Shown: positions 19,621-26,815, counted from the first letter of the stretch. The stretch: 64,000 nucleotides of DNA from Leucobacter sp. UCMA 4100 (GCF_027853335.1 NZ_JAFEUS010000002.1:2749294-2813293); one strand, 5' to 3'. The notes: a model not told the origin generated them from the sequence alone. Numbers and translations: made by a program.

Positions 19621-19668
19621 TCAGACAGTCAGACAGTCAGACAGTCAGACAGTCAGTCGGTCAGCCGG
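19621..19668. repeat. 8-bp tandem repeat TCAGACAG
   Basis: Four perfect copies of TCAGACAG (19621-19652) followed by two degenerate units TCAGTCGG and TCAGCCGG. It lies in the gene-free 319-bp interval between tRNA-Gly and tRNA-Asn; nothing else recognisable is there. Confidence 0.85.
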
Positions 19669-19832
19669 CCGTTGGCGTTATCGACAGGGCTGTCAAAGCG
19701 CGCCTCCCGGCCCGGCCGTCATGTGCTGCGGCGCGTCTCGGCTGGGCGTCTCAAATGTTCGTGACTGAAGCGGTGTCGATTTGCTCTCGGGTGCAATTCG
19801 TTGATAGTGTTATTCCCGTTGCCAAGGCACAT

Positions 19833-19904
19833 TCCCCTGTAGCTCAATGGCAGAGCAGCCGGCTGTTAACCGGCAGGTTGTTGGTTCGAATCCAACCGGG
19901 GGAG
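19833..19904 (+). tRNA. tRNA-Asn (GTT)
   Basis: Acceptor TCCCCTG/CGGGGGA, anticodon stem GCCGG/CCGGC around CTGTTAA (anticodon GTT), T-loop TTCGAAT. Its 3' two thirds and the flanking downstream DNA recur at 21824. Confidence 0.95.
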
Positions 19905-19909
19905 CGAAC

Positions 19910-19939
19910 GGCCCTCACTCTTCGGAGTGGGGGCCTTTT
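19910..19939 (+). terminator. tRNA-Asn terminator
   Basis: GGCCCTCACTC, TTCG loop, GAGTGGGGGCC and TTTT. A near copy follows the tRNA remnant at about 21875-21905, where the T-tract is interrupted. Confidence 0.85.
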
Positions 19940-20023
19940 GTTGTTTACAGGGTGGCGGGGGTTTTCGGGCTCGGGATCGAGCTGCGCCGATCCGCCCTCA
20001 TCGTGTGGTCACTTTCGTGCCTT

Positions 20024-20078
20024 GTGTGGCCACAAAGTGCTGAAAAGGGTGAGCAGTTTCGACACTTTGTGACCACAC
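20024..20078. repeat. Palindrome GTGTGG..., degenerate copy
   Basis: 22-nt arms at 20024-20045 and 20057-20078 with a few mismatches. The equivalent palindrome at 21992-22046 is perfect. One stem position is C-G here and A-T there. Confidence 0.8.
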
Positions 20079-20106
20079 GGCGCGCGTGAAACGCGAAACG
20101 AACCGG

Positions 20107-20403
20107 TCAGAGCCGGGGAAACGCCGGCGACATCTGCATGGAGGTGTCGGCGCTGCGCTGGAAAGCGTCGATTTGGGGCACGAGCCGGCGAAAGTGCTCG
20201 GTGGCACAGTGGGCGTAGAGGGCGGCGCGGTCGGGGCACTCCTCGAGGAAGATGAAGTGCCCAGGGTCTTCGCGGCCGATGCGGCGTGTGTACGAGATGC
20301 TTGGCGGTTCGAGCCGGGTGGCCGCACGAGAGCCTCGGAGAGCGCTTCATGAACAACGCATGCGTGTTCAGAGCCCACAACCGTCTCAAAGCCTTCGCAA
20401 GGC
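20107..20403 (-). pseudogene. 5'-truncated copy of the quinol monooxygenase-like gene
   Basis: Reading the minus strand from about 20335 to the TGA at 20107 gives REDPGHFIFLEE and AHCATEHFRRLVPQIDAF, the same as the intact gene at 22075-22374 with roughly ten substitutions. The N-terminal half is deleted, an in-frame TGA lies just upstream, and the remnant is joined to a decayed 3' end of the neighbouring gene (about 20338-20403). No start codon remains. Confidence 0.8.
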
Positions 20404-20582
20404 CTCGGTCTATGCAAACTCAGTTTAAGAAGTGAGTGCAGAAAGAGCTCGTGACTGAGGGGGCTGCGGTATTGCTGAGTTCACGACACATATGGCAATC
20501 ACTCAGGACTCGATCGATGCGAAGGAGTTCTTCCTTGACAGGGTTGTTGAGGTCGAGCCTGAGCCATCGACTTTCATAGTTT
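20404..20582. other. Insert DNA without a recognised gene
   Basis: Low-GC start of the inserted segment. One plus-strand frame (20492-20785) is open but crosses a terminator hairpin and an opposite-strand gene, and shows no protein-like pattern. Confidence 0.4.
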
Positions 20583-20612
20583 GTGAGGGGCTGGCTTGTG
20601 CCGACCCCTCAC
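20583..20612 (-). terminator. Terminator of the cold-shock cassette
   Basis: GTGAGGGGCTGGC, TTGT loop, GCCGACCCCTCAC; 13-nt arms with one mismatch, about 30 nt after the stop of the 40-residue gene. Confidence 0.65.
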
Positions 20613-20643
20613 AACGGAATCGTGATGCGCTACAGGCGCTTAC

Positions 20644-20766
20644 TTATTTCCGGGTGCTCAAGAGTGAAGCAGCAGCCTGGTTTTTATCCCGTTTAGCCGC
20701 TTTCTTCTCTTTTGCAGTCTTAGAAGCTGGTTTTTTGCCAGCTTTCTGGCCTCTATCTTTGGACAT
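20644..20766 (-). CDS. Small basic Lys/Ala-rich protein (40 aa)
   Basis: Begins MSKDRGQKAGKKPASKT and continues with AKEKKAAKRDKNQ; about a third of the residues are Lys or Arg. GGAAGGA lies 6 nt before the ATG, which strongly supports translation. It lies 92 nt behind cspA on the same strand, probably in one transcript. Small basic proteins of this style occur in Actinobacteria as uncharacterised proteins (general knowledge). The charge suggests nucleic-acid or ribosome contact, which would match the csp neighbour, but no function is shown. Confidence 0.75.
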   Translation of the reverse strand: MSKDRGQKAGKKPASKTAKEKKAAKRDKNQAAASLLSTRK

Positions 20767-20858
20767 TCATTGTCCTTCCTACTGACGGGGGATACCCGTT
20801 TTGACAGTAGCGCTCCATGATGTGAGAGCTTCAAGAACTGTCAGGTTGTGGCGCAAAG

Positions 20859-21062
20859 TTAGAGAGCTACGATGTTCGCGGCTTGCATGCCCTTGTCGCC
20901 CCGTTCGGCGTCGAAGCTAACCTTCTGGTTTTCTTCAAGTGTGCGAAATCCATTGCTTGTGATTGCGCTGAAGTGGGCGAAGAGATCTGCTGAACCATCG
21001 TCGGGCTGGATGAAGCCGAAGCCTTTGTCAGCGTTGAACCATTTCACGGTACCTGTTGCCAT
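20859..21062 (-). CDS. Cold-shock protein, CspA family
   Basis: 67 residues, a single cold-shock domain with both RNA-binding motifs visible: RNP1 KGFGFIQ (about 13-19) and RNP2 DLFAHFSAI (about 26-34). An RNA chaperone that melts structures at low temperature. AAAGGATAAAGAAC precedes the ATG. It lies inside the insert between the two tRNA-Asn/monooxygenase repeats, in DNA of lower GC than the surroundings, so it may be an extra, acquired csp copy. Confidence 0.95.
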   Translation of the reverse strand: MATGTVKWFNADKGFGFIQPDDGSADLFAHFSAITSNGFRTLEENQKVSFDAERGDKGMQAANIVAL

Positions 21063-21132
21063 GTTCTTTATCCTTTGTTTGTTTGATCACTTGGTGATCA
21101 GCCAGGTGCTCCTTGTAGGCAGCACGATGTGG

Positions 21133-21336
21133 TTAGTGACGGGTTGTTGCCGTTTCGGCTTCTTGCTGTGCTCTTTCGAGGGAAGCGTAGGTGCCGGTAG
21201 GGAACCCGTGAGAATTGTGAAGCGTGTACCCGTGATCATCACAGGCAATAAATCCGGCGAACTCTCCGTCGACCGTTGCAGCTGTGACTTCGTGTGACGC
21301 TTGACGCCATGTAAATGGGGCACTTTTGGTGCTAAT
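21133..21336 (-). CDS. Small protein (up to 67 aa) without a standard start codon
   Basis: The minus-strand frame ending at TAA 21133 reads FTWRQASHEV, AATVDGEFAGFIACDDHGY and TGTYASLERAQQEAE. It has the balanced composition and secondary-structure pattern of a real protein, unlike the competing frame. The frame opens after a TGA at 21355-21357 and contains no ATG, GTG, TTG or CTG before the conserved part. ATT at 21336 is the best candidate start; otherwise the gene has lost its start and is a pseudogene. It sits 70 nt upstream of cspA on the same strand. Confidence 0.5.
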   Translation of the reverse strand: MSTKSAPFTWRQASHEVTAATVDGEFAGFIACDDHGYTLHNSHGFPTGTYASLERAQQEAETATTRH

Positions 21337-21823
21337 GAAAGAGATGTTTACCGTTCAGATATTTTCGACGTAGTGTCGCATGAGGTGAGACGTGAATCAA
21401 TGTTTGCCAGGTCATATCACTGGCATTAAGTCGGCCCGGCTTTTGCCGGCAGAAACGCAACTTCCTGTGTCTCGTTCATCACTCTACTGCATAGGGATTC
21501 TTTTCCAGCTGGGAAGCTGGGGCGAAAGTGCTCATTTGGGAGTTCAACGGGTCACCTTGGCGATGGCTTCTGGTTCTACGCCAGTCAACCATGAATGATG
21601 AAACGTGGCACAGACAGCTGTCATATGGGCTACTCTGGCGAGCAATCATAGTAGTCCCCCGGCTCTGATCGTTGTGCAGAGCGAGACCCCGGCGGGTTGA
21701 CCGTGCTGAAACGGTCTGTCGAATCTGCTCTCGGCGTGTTGGTTCTGTATCGGGCCCAGGAAAACGCTAAGCGGAGAAGACAATGACCATCTGTTTGAGT
21801 GCAGCGTGCTCCTCGAGGCACGC
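21337..21823. other. Insert DNA, no gene recognised
   Basis: About 490 bp of lower-GC sequence upstream of the cold-shock cassette. Open frames of up to 76 codons exist on both strands but none has a good ribosome-binding site or protein-like pattern. Part of it is probably the promoter region of the cassette. Confidence 0.4.
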
Positions 21824-21869
21824 CCGGCTGTGAACCGGCAGGTTGTTGGTTCGAACCCAACCGGGGGAG
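21824..21869 (+). pseudogene. 3' remnant of tRNA-Asn
   Basis: Matches the anticodon arm, variable loop, T arm and 3' acceptor strand of the tRNA-Asn at 19833, with the anticodon changed from GTT to GTG. The 5' acceptor and D arm are missing, so it cannot fold as a tRNA. Confidence 0.85.
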
Positions 21870-21991
21870 CGAACGGCCCTCACTCTTCGGAGTGGGGGCC
21901 GTTTGTTGTTTACAGGGGGGGGCGGGGGTTTTCGGGCTCGGGATTGGTCTGCGCCGATCCGCCCCTCATCGTGTGGTCACTTTCGTGCCTT

Positions 21992-22046
21992 GTGTGGTCA
22001 AAAAGTGTCGAAAATGGTGAGCAGTTTCGACACTTTTTGACCACAC
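21992..22046. repeat. Palindrome GTGTGGTCAAAAAGTG..., perfect copy
   Basis: 22-bp perfect arms at 21992-22013 and 22025-22046 around an 11-nt loop. It lies 28 nt past the stop of the convergent monooxygenase gene; with no T-tract, terminator or REP-like element are both possible. Confidence 0.85.
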
Positions 22047-22074
22047 GGTGCGCGTGAAACGCGAAACGAGCCGG

Positions 22075-22374
22075 TCAGAGCCCGGGAAACGCCGGCGACA
22101 TCTGGATATAGGTGTCGGCGCTGCGCTGGAAGGCATCGATTTGGGGCACGAGCCGGCGAAAGTGCTCGGTGGCACAGTGGGCGTCGAGCGCGGCGCGGTC
22201 GGGCCACTCCTCGAGGAAGATGAAGTGCCCAGGGTCTTCACGGTCGATGCAGAGTTCGTACGAGATGTTTAGCGGTTCGAGCCGGGTGAGCCGCACGAGC
22301 TCCTCGTAAAGGGGCATGACGGTCTCGATCGCGTCGTGCCGAATGAAATCTTGGGCGATGACCTTCAGCGTCAT
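22075..22374 (-). CDS. Putative quinol monooxygenase / ABM-fold protein
   Basis: 99-residue dimeric alpha+beta barrel (antibiotic biosynthesis monooxygenase / YgiN family). Typical elements are TLKVIAQDFIRHDA, YELCIDREDPGHFIFLEEWPD-like strand and HCATEHFRRLVPQI helix. Members oxidise quinols or heme, or act as small detoxifying enzymes; the substrate here is unknown. The start ATG 22374 has GAAGGAG upstream and sits 1 nt behind the stop of the preceding gene, so the two are co-transcribed. A decayed duplicate lies at 20107. Confidence 0.85.
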   Translation of the reverse strand: MTLKVIAQDFIRHDAIETVMPLYEELVRLTRLEPLNISYELCIDREDPGHFIFLEEWPDRAALDAHCATEHFRRLVPQIDAFQRSADTYIQMSPAFPGL

Positions 22375-22375
22375 G

Positions 22376-22633
22376 CTAGGCTCCTTCGCCGGTGAGAGCT
22401 TCGCGAATACCGTTTGAATGCTCTGCTCCCGCAACCGCCTCGAGCGCCTTCGCAAGGCCATGGTTGGTCTTTACGACGCTGTTGAGTGTGAGCGCGATCA
22501 TCGCCTTGAGCACCTCGGTGCTCGGGGTCTCGATCGAGAGGGCTTCGGCCGCTTGCGAAAGGAGCTTCGTGGCCTCTCGTGATTGCACTGCCGCCTCTTC
22601 AAGAAGGCGCAATTGTTCTGCGTTCATGGCCAC
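22376..22633 (-). CDS. Small helical protein of unknown function (85 aa)
   Basis: Not recognised. It is predicted almost entirely helical (LRLLEEAAVQSREATKLLSQA, then LKAMIALTLNSVVKTNHGL) with heptad-like Leu/Ala spacing, compatible with a four-helix or coiled-coil dimer. Starts: GTG 22633 lies 8 nt after ACAGGAG and is preferred; ATG 22639 is only 2 nt from that site. Co-transcribed with the monooxygenase-fold gene, so it may be a partner. Its 3' end is also part of the duplicated segment. Confidence 0.6.
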   Translation of the reverse strand: MAMNAEQLRLLEEAAVQSREATKLLSQAAEALSIETPSTEVLKAMIALTLNSVVKTNHGLAKALEAVAGAEHSNGIREALTGEGA

Positions 22634-22756
22634 TGTCATAACTCCTGTCAGCCGCGAGTGCGGTGCCTGAATCGCCGCACGATACTTCAGTACTGACCGT
22701 ACATGAGGGCACCGACAAGAAGGATGTATGGGGCACCGCTGAGCGTCTCTAACGGC

Positions 22757-22762
22757 TAGGGT
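22757..22762 (+). promoter_or_regulatory. -10 box of leaderless small membrane protein gene
   Basis: TAGGGT, 6 nt, ATG 22769. Confidence 0.55.
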
Positions 22763-22768
22763 AGAAAC

Positions 22769-23050
22769 ATGATGGCAAGGCCTGAAAACCCTAGACTCGC
22801 CCGCTGCTTTGATGATTCACTCTCGCGTGGCTACGAGATCCGCTATGCCGATGAGACGCAGGTGATCGCCTACCGCAAGAACACCTGGGGCTGCTTTGGC
22901 CTCATGTTCCTCTTCGTTATCGGAGTGCTGACGGCGTTTATCGTGCCGATCATCCTGCTCATCCTGGGGGCTTTCGCCCCGGGCGGTCAGGTGATCACCT
23001 ACCGGCTGAAGCGCAACGGCAAAGTCTCGAAAAAGCGCCGGGCCGCCTAG
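22769..23050 (+). CDS. Small membrane protein of unknown function (93 aa)
   Basis: A polar N-terminal half of about 43 residues, a single long hydrophobic stretch (CFGLMFLFVIGVLTAFIVP onwards, about 43-70) that may form a hairpin of two segments, and a basic C-terminus ending KVSKKRRAA. No family recognised. Leaderless start and followed by a strong bidirectional terminator, so it is a one-gene unit. Confidence 0.7.
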   Translation: MMARPENPRLARCFDDSLSRGYEIRYADETQVIAYRKNTWGCFGLMFLFVIGVLTAFIVPIILLILGAFAPGGQVITYRLKRNGKVSKKRRAA

Positions 23051-23067
23051 CCCCGCTCCATACAGAA

Positions 23068-23103
23068 CGAGGGCCGGGAGATGAGTGCGTCTCCCGGCCC
23101 TCG
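23068..23103. terminator. Bidirectional terminator hairpin
   Basis: 14-bp perfect stem CGAGGGCCGGGAGA (23068-23081) with its complement at 23090-23103, between convergent small genes. Confidence 0.8.
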
Positions 23104-23106
23104 CGC

Positions 23107-23283
23107 TTAGTCGCTGCCGTCGAGTGTGATGATGTCTTCGTCTTGAAGGTCATCGCGCTGGTTCTCGTCAGCGGTTTCGGCGTCTTCTGGATGTTGTAGG
23201 GCGTCGGCCGACTCTGCTGCGCCGAGATCTCGCCCTGGCCACGGTGTGTTGGTTGTTTCTGTGATGTTACGTGAATGCTTCAT
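23107..23283 (-). CDS. Small acidic protein (58 aa)
   Basis: Starts MKHSRNITETTNTPWPGRD and ends in a strongly acidic run (DENQRDDLQDEDIITLDGSD). AAGGAGG lies at ideal distance before the ATG. Not recognised; likely intrinsically disordered. Second of two tandem acidic mini-genes. Confidence 0.65.
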   Translation of the reverse strand: MKHSRNITETTNTPWPGRDLGAAESADALQHPEDAETADENQRDDLQDEDIITLDGSD

Positions 23284-23334
23284 GGTTGCCTCCTTGCGGG
23301 GGTGGTGAAGAACGAACACGCTCTCGTTCGAGTG

Positions 23335-23508
23335 CTACCCGAAGGGATTCGCCGACTTCTTCTCGGTGTCAGGGTGCCGAATCAGGGCTGGATCAGTGAG
23401 GCCCTTACGAGGGTCTTCATCGCCGCGAACTTCGTCGTTGGCGCCATCCATGACCGGTTCGTCAAGTGTCTCTTCGGTTTTCTGTGCGGCTGTTTCGTTG
23501 TCTTTCAT
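23335..23508 (-). CDS. Small acidic protein (57 aa)
   Basis: Begins MKDNETAAQKTEETLDEP and ends KKSANPFG, mostly charged and without hydrophobic core. AAGGAGG precedes the ATG at 23508 with good spacing. It lies 51 nt upstream of the next acidic gene on the same strand, so the two probably form a transcript. Unknown function; composition recalls stress-linked disordered proteins, which is inference only. Confidence 0.65.
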   Translation of the reverse strand: MKDNETAAQKTEETLDEPVMDGANDEVRGDEDPRKGLTDPALIRHPDTEKKSANPFG

Positions 23509-23626
23509 AGCGACCTCCTTATGAGCCGTATGGCCAGTCTAGAAGCTGGGGCACGGCTTGCAAAGGGGTGTTCAGGCGATCGTCAGGGGCCGTTCAGGCG
23601 GGACTAAGACTCGCAGAAAGGGGGTG

Positions 23627-23938
23627 TCAGCCGATGGCGTCGAGGCACGGCTGGATGACCGCCATAAATTCGTTGACCGCTTCCTCGCTGTCTTCGAGCT
23701 TGTTCTCGAGCGCCGTGTAATCCTCGATATCGTAGGTCTTTTCGAGCGTGTCAAGCGCACACTTGCAGTAGCCGCCCTGGCCGTTCGAGGTCTGCTTGCA
23801 GGCATTCATGAAGTTGGTCTTCACCTGCTTTGGCCAGTCACTCAGCGACGGGGTCGGCAGAAGGCTACAGGCTGAAAGCGCTGCCGCGATACTGCTGGCT
23901 GCCGCCACGGTAAGGGTCATGCGTCGTAGAGTGCTCAT
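23627..23938 (-). CDS. Small cysteine-rich lipoprotein (103 aa)
   Basis: Signal peptide with lipobox LSAC (MSTLRRMTLTVAAAS..., lipidated Cys near 24). The mature part has four further cysteines in the pattern NACKQ, GGYCKCA and IQPC, suggesting two disulfides outside the membrane. Family not recognised. The start is the ATG at 23938; TACAAT lies 8 nt before it, so the transcript would have a leader of only 1-2 nt. Confidence 0.72.
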   Translation of the reverse strand: MSTLRRMTLTVAAASSIAAALSACSLLPTPSLSDWPKQVKTNFMNACKQTSNGQGGYCKCALDTLEKTYDIEDYTALENKLEDSEEAVNEFMAVIQPCLDAIG

Positions 23939-23946
23939 AGGGGTAC

Positions 23947-23952
23947 ATTGTA
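23947..23952 (-). promoter_or_regulatory. -10 box close to the lipoprotein start
   Basis: TACAAT on the minus strand, 8 nt before ATG 23938; nearly leaderless. Confidence 0.45.
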
Positions 23953-24217
23953 GCGGCAGAATCGCTCGTTTCGTGGCGTGATGAGGTGTACGAGAAGCTG
24001 GCAACAGGACAACGCACATGAACTCGGGGCGCTCCTTGTCGAGTCTTTACTGCTGGCTGTGGAGCTTAGGCAACGACACCCCGGTACCCCTGCTTCAACA
24101 GGGAACACCGGTTCACGGATCACGCGCCGAAAACCCATGCGGCGGATCACGCAGAGCTCCCGCTCCCGCTCACGCGCCGACCACGCGTCCGGCTCTGAGC
24201 CGGTCTCCCTGGTAGTG

Positions 24218-24895
24218 TTACTCGCAGCCGATGCCGTCACCATCGCGGTCGAGGTGCGGTCCGTACCCGGGATCGCCCTGGTATACGGGTGCTGCTCCCG
24301 CGGCACGCGCCGCGGTGCAGTTCTTGAAATAGGTTGGCGTCGTTGCTGGTTCGGGTGTTGACGCGAATTGTCGAGGAGTGCTGTTGGCGACCGCCTCAGC
24401 CGCGGTCGCCCGTGCTGTGGCTTCCGCTTCCCGCTGTTCGGCTGCTTCTTGGAGAGCAACGGCTTCGAGGTGAGCCGCCACAGCCTGCTCTTTTTCCTCC
24501 ATCGCTTTCGCTACATCGTCTTTACTGGTGGCGAGTTGCTCTGCAAGCGCATCTCGATCCTCCGTGATGTGCGCGACCGCTTTCTTATGCGTTTCCTGTT
24601 GCTCTTTCAATTCACTCGTTGTGCTTTCGAGTTCTTGTTTGAGTGCTTTGTGTTCTTGCTGGTCGATGGCATTGACTGAGCTCGTTGTTCCGAGCGATAT
24701 TCCGAGGAAAAGAGCAACGGTGCCGGTAGTGATGGTGCCCCAGAGTGGCACGGTTCGGCGGTTCTTTTTCTCGGGGCCAGGATTGGGAGGCGTTTCATGG
24801 GACGGCTTATTGCGCGAGAACGTTTTGTTCTGTAGCTCACGGAGCCGGGCGAGCGCTTTTGCGGTCACGCCATCTTGTGAAGAGAAGTCGGTCAT
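24218..24895 (-). CDS. Membrane-anchored Excalibur calcium-binding domain protein
   Basis: 225 residues. A cytoplasmic N-terminus of about 50 residues leads to one transmembrane segment (TITTGTVALFLGISLG, about 54-70). A long Glu/Gln/Ala-rich coiled coil follows (about 75-165). A C-terminal Excalibur domain reads YFKNCTAARAAG and then the DRDGDGIGCE calcium loop. This domain is found on surface proteins and likely binds Ca2+. The coiled coil would project the domain through the cell wall. ATG 24895 is preferred; CATGAT 7 nt upstream may be a leaderless -10 box, and an in-frame ATG at 24907 is the alternative. Confidence 0.85.
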   Translation of the reverse strand: MTDFSSQDGVTAKALARLRELQNKTFSRNKPSHETPPNPGPEKKNRRTVPLWGTITTGTVALFLGISLGTTSSVNAIDQQEHKALKQELESTTSELKEQQETHKKAVAHITEDRDALAEQLATSKDDVAKAMEEKEQAVAAHLEAVALQEAAEQREAEATARATAAEAVANSTPRQFASTPEPATTPTYFKNCTAARAAGAAPVYQGDPGYGPHLDRDGDGIGCE

Positions 24896-24907
24896 GTCTC
24901 GGATCAT

Positions 24908-25329
24908 GACACAGTTTCAGTGAGCAGGCTTTTTTGTGACGTATTCGTTATTTGGTGAGTGGGGTGCGCCGAGCGATGAGAGCGTGAGTCGCCCGACGTT
25001 GCGTCACGAGCGCGGCGACACGCCGATCCGCCGCAAATGTGGCTTGCGGGTGTTTGCCGGTATCTTTCGCTGACAGATCGCCCGTGAATGCAGGCTTCTC
25101 GCTGAGGTTCTCAGGCCGAGGAATTCCGGGGACGAAAAAGTGTGTATGATCATCGTTGTGCCTTCAGTGTCGTAGCCCGCATTATTGCGGCAAGACTCCG
25201 GCACCTACCAACGTGCGCTTTCAGGCTCACATGAGGTAGTGTTGATCCTTGGTTCTCTGTGAATCAAACCCAGCCCGCCCAATGTGGTTGCTTGCGACAA
25301 CATGGGGTAGGGTGATCTCGGTGCAAAAC
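24908..25329. other. Gene-poor interval before tRNA-Pro
   Basis: About 420 bp with no convincing gene. Short frames on the minus strand (25004-25204, 25205-25399) lack protein-like composition or overlap the tRNA. It probably holds the promoters of the Excalibur gene and tRNA-Pro. Confidence 0.45.
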
Positions 25330-25404
25330 CGGGGTGTAGCTCAGCTTGGCTAGAGCGCCCGCTTTGGGAGCGGGAGGCCACAGGTTCGAATCCTGTCACC
25401 CCGA
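25330..25404 (+). tRNA. tRNA-Pro (TGG)
   Basis: Acceptor CGGGGTG/CACCCCG, anticodon stem CCCGC/GCGGG around TTTGGGA (anticodon TGG), T-loop TTCGAAT; CCA not encoded. Confidence 0.96.
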
Positions 25405-25464
25405 CTCGGCGTTACGCCGAAGGCACCGAATGACCAACACACACCATTATGTGAGGGAAACACT

Positions 25465-26796
25465 TTGTCAGAAACGACCGTTGAAAAGCTCACCCCGACT
25501 CGCGCAAAGCTTACCGTCACGGTAACGCACGCCGATCTCGAGCCGCACCTTGAAGGCGCATACAAGACCATCTCAGAGCAGGTTTCTGTTCCTGGGTTCC
25601 GTAAGGGCAAGGTCCCGGCTCCGATCATCGATCAGCGCGTCGGCCGTGAAGCGGTCATCGAGCAGGCAGTGAACAACTCACTCGATCACTTCTTCCGCGA
25701 GGCGCTCGAGGGTAACGACATCGTTCCAATGGGTCGCCCCTCGGCTGACGTTGAGCAGTGGCTCGACGCGAAAGACCCCGAGAGCACCATGACGCTCGTC
25801 TTCGAGGTTGAGGTTCGCCCCGAGTTCAAGGTTCCCAAGTACGGCCAGATGAAGATCACCGTTGACGACGCCGAGGTTGACGAGGCTGCGATTGACGCAG
25901 AGCTCGATCGCCTGCGTGAGAGCTTTGGCACCCTCGTGACCGTTGAGCGTGCTGCTGAGAAGGGTGACTTCGTCGAGCTCGATCTCGTTGCCCGCATCGA
26001 TGGCAACGACGTTGACCAGGCAACCGGTGTCTCGTACGAGATCGGTGCAGGCAACCTGCTCGAGGGCATGGACGAGGCCGTTGAGACCCTCACCGCTGGT
26101 GAGTCGACGACCTTCACCTCACAGCTGCTTGGTGGCGAGTACGAGGGCCAGGACGCCGAGATCGAGGTCACGATTACCGCCGTCAAGGTTCGTGAGCTTC
26201 CCGAGGCTGACGATGAGTTCGCAAAGACCGCGAGCGAGTACGACACGATTGCAGAGCTGCGCACCAGCCTTGCTGAAGAGGTTGCGAAGAGCGCAATCTT
26301 CACGCAGGGTGCCCAGGCACGCGACCTGCTCATCGAGAAGCTCCTCGAAAAGGCCGCTATCCCCGTTTCAGAAGAGCTCGTGAACGAAGAGGTGCACCGT
26401 CACCTCGAGGCAGAGGATCGCCTCGAAGACGACGAGCACCGCGCAGAGGTTGAAGAGCAGACCTCGAAGCAGCTCCAGATGCAGCTCCTTCTCGACGCGA
26501 TCGTTGAGCAGGAAAAGGTCGAGCCGACTCAGGAAGAGTTCTCGCAGTACATCTTCAACTCGGCTTCGCAGTACGGCATGGAGCCACAGCAGTTCATCCA
26601 GGCGCTCTCACAGGGTGGCCAGCTGCAGCAGGTGCTCGGTGAGGTTACTCGTAACAAGGCCCTCGCAGTTGCTCTGTCGAAGGTCAAGGTTGTGACGAAG
26701 TCAGGCGACGCCGTCGATCTCAGCGAGTACACCGCTGTTGACAAGGGCGAAGAGAAGGCTGACGAAAAAGACGCGAGCGAAGAGTCGGCTGAGTAG
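25465..26796 (+). CDS. tig: Trigger factor
   Basis: 443 residues. The ribosome-binding tail has VPGFRKGKVPAPIID (about 43-57). A FKBP-like PPIase domain follows (about 165-250) and then the C-terminal chaperone arms, ending in an acidic tail (KGEEKADEKDASEESAE). Holds nascent chains at the ribosomal tunnel exit. TTG start with GAGGGA upstream. Lies directly before clpP1-clpP2-clpX, the widespread proteostasis arrangement. A strong terminator separates it from clpP1. Confidence 0.95.
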   Translation: MSETTVEKLTPTRAKLTVTVTHADLEPHLEGAYKTISEQVSVPGFRKGKVPAPIIDQRVGREAVIEQAVNNSLDHFFREALEGNDIVPMGRPSADVEQWLDAKDPESTMTLVFEVEVRPEFKVPKYGQMKITVDDAEVDEAAIDAELDRLRESFGTLVTVERAAEKGDFVELDLVARIDGNDVDQATGVSYEIGAGNLLEGMDEAVETLTAGESTTFTSQLLGGEYEGQDAEIEVTITAVKVRELPEADDEFAKTASEYDTIAELRTSLAEEVAKSAIFTQGAQARDLLIEKLLEKAAIPVSEELVNEEVHRHLEAEDRLEDDEHRAEVEEQTSKQLQMQLLLDAIVEQEKVEPTQEEFSQYIFNSASQYGMEPQQFIQALSQGGQLQQVLGEVTRNKALAVALSKVKVVTKSGDAVDLSEYTAVDKGEEKADEKDASEESAE

Positions 26797-26815
26797 TTTC
26801 TCACCGCTTTCACGC

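Larger units (their letters stand above)
19859..20403. repeat. Upstream copy of a duplicated tRNA-Asn/monooxygenase segment
   Basis: From mid tRNA-Asn the sequence matches 21824-22299 almost base for base through 20330. After a deletion (relative to the other copy) of about 80 nt it matches 22391-22460. This copy has the complete tRNA but a broken monooxygenase gene. The other has a truncated tRNA and an intact gene. Confidence 0.85.
21824..22460. repeat. Downstream copy of the duplicated tRNA-Asn/monooxygenase segment
   Basis: Direct repeat of 19859-20403, offset about 1.97 kb, with an intact monooxygenase gene and the start of the following gene. Confidence 0.85.

Noticed and set aside
19621..19668. 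CRISPR-like array
   Set aside because: Units of 8 bp are contiguous without spacers; it is a simple tandem repeat.
20492..20785. 97-codon plus-strand frame in the csp insert
   Set aside because: It crosses a terminator hairpin and is antisense to the well-supported 40-residue gene.
21087..21323. 78-codon minus-strand frame upstream of cspA
   Set aside because: The sister frame over the same bases reads like a real protein; this one is low in hydrophobic pattern.
19859..22460. Site-specific integrative element at tRNA-Asn with classical att sites
   Set aside because: The repeat is about 550 bp and no integrase gene lies between the copies, so homologous insertion or duplication explains it better.
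25004..25204. 66-codon minus-strand frame
   Set aside because: No ribosome-binding site and no protein-like pattern.
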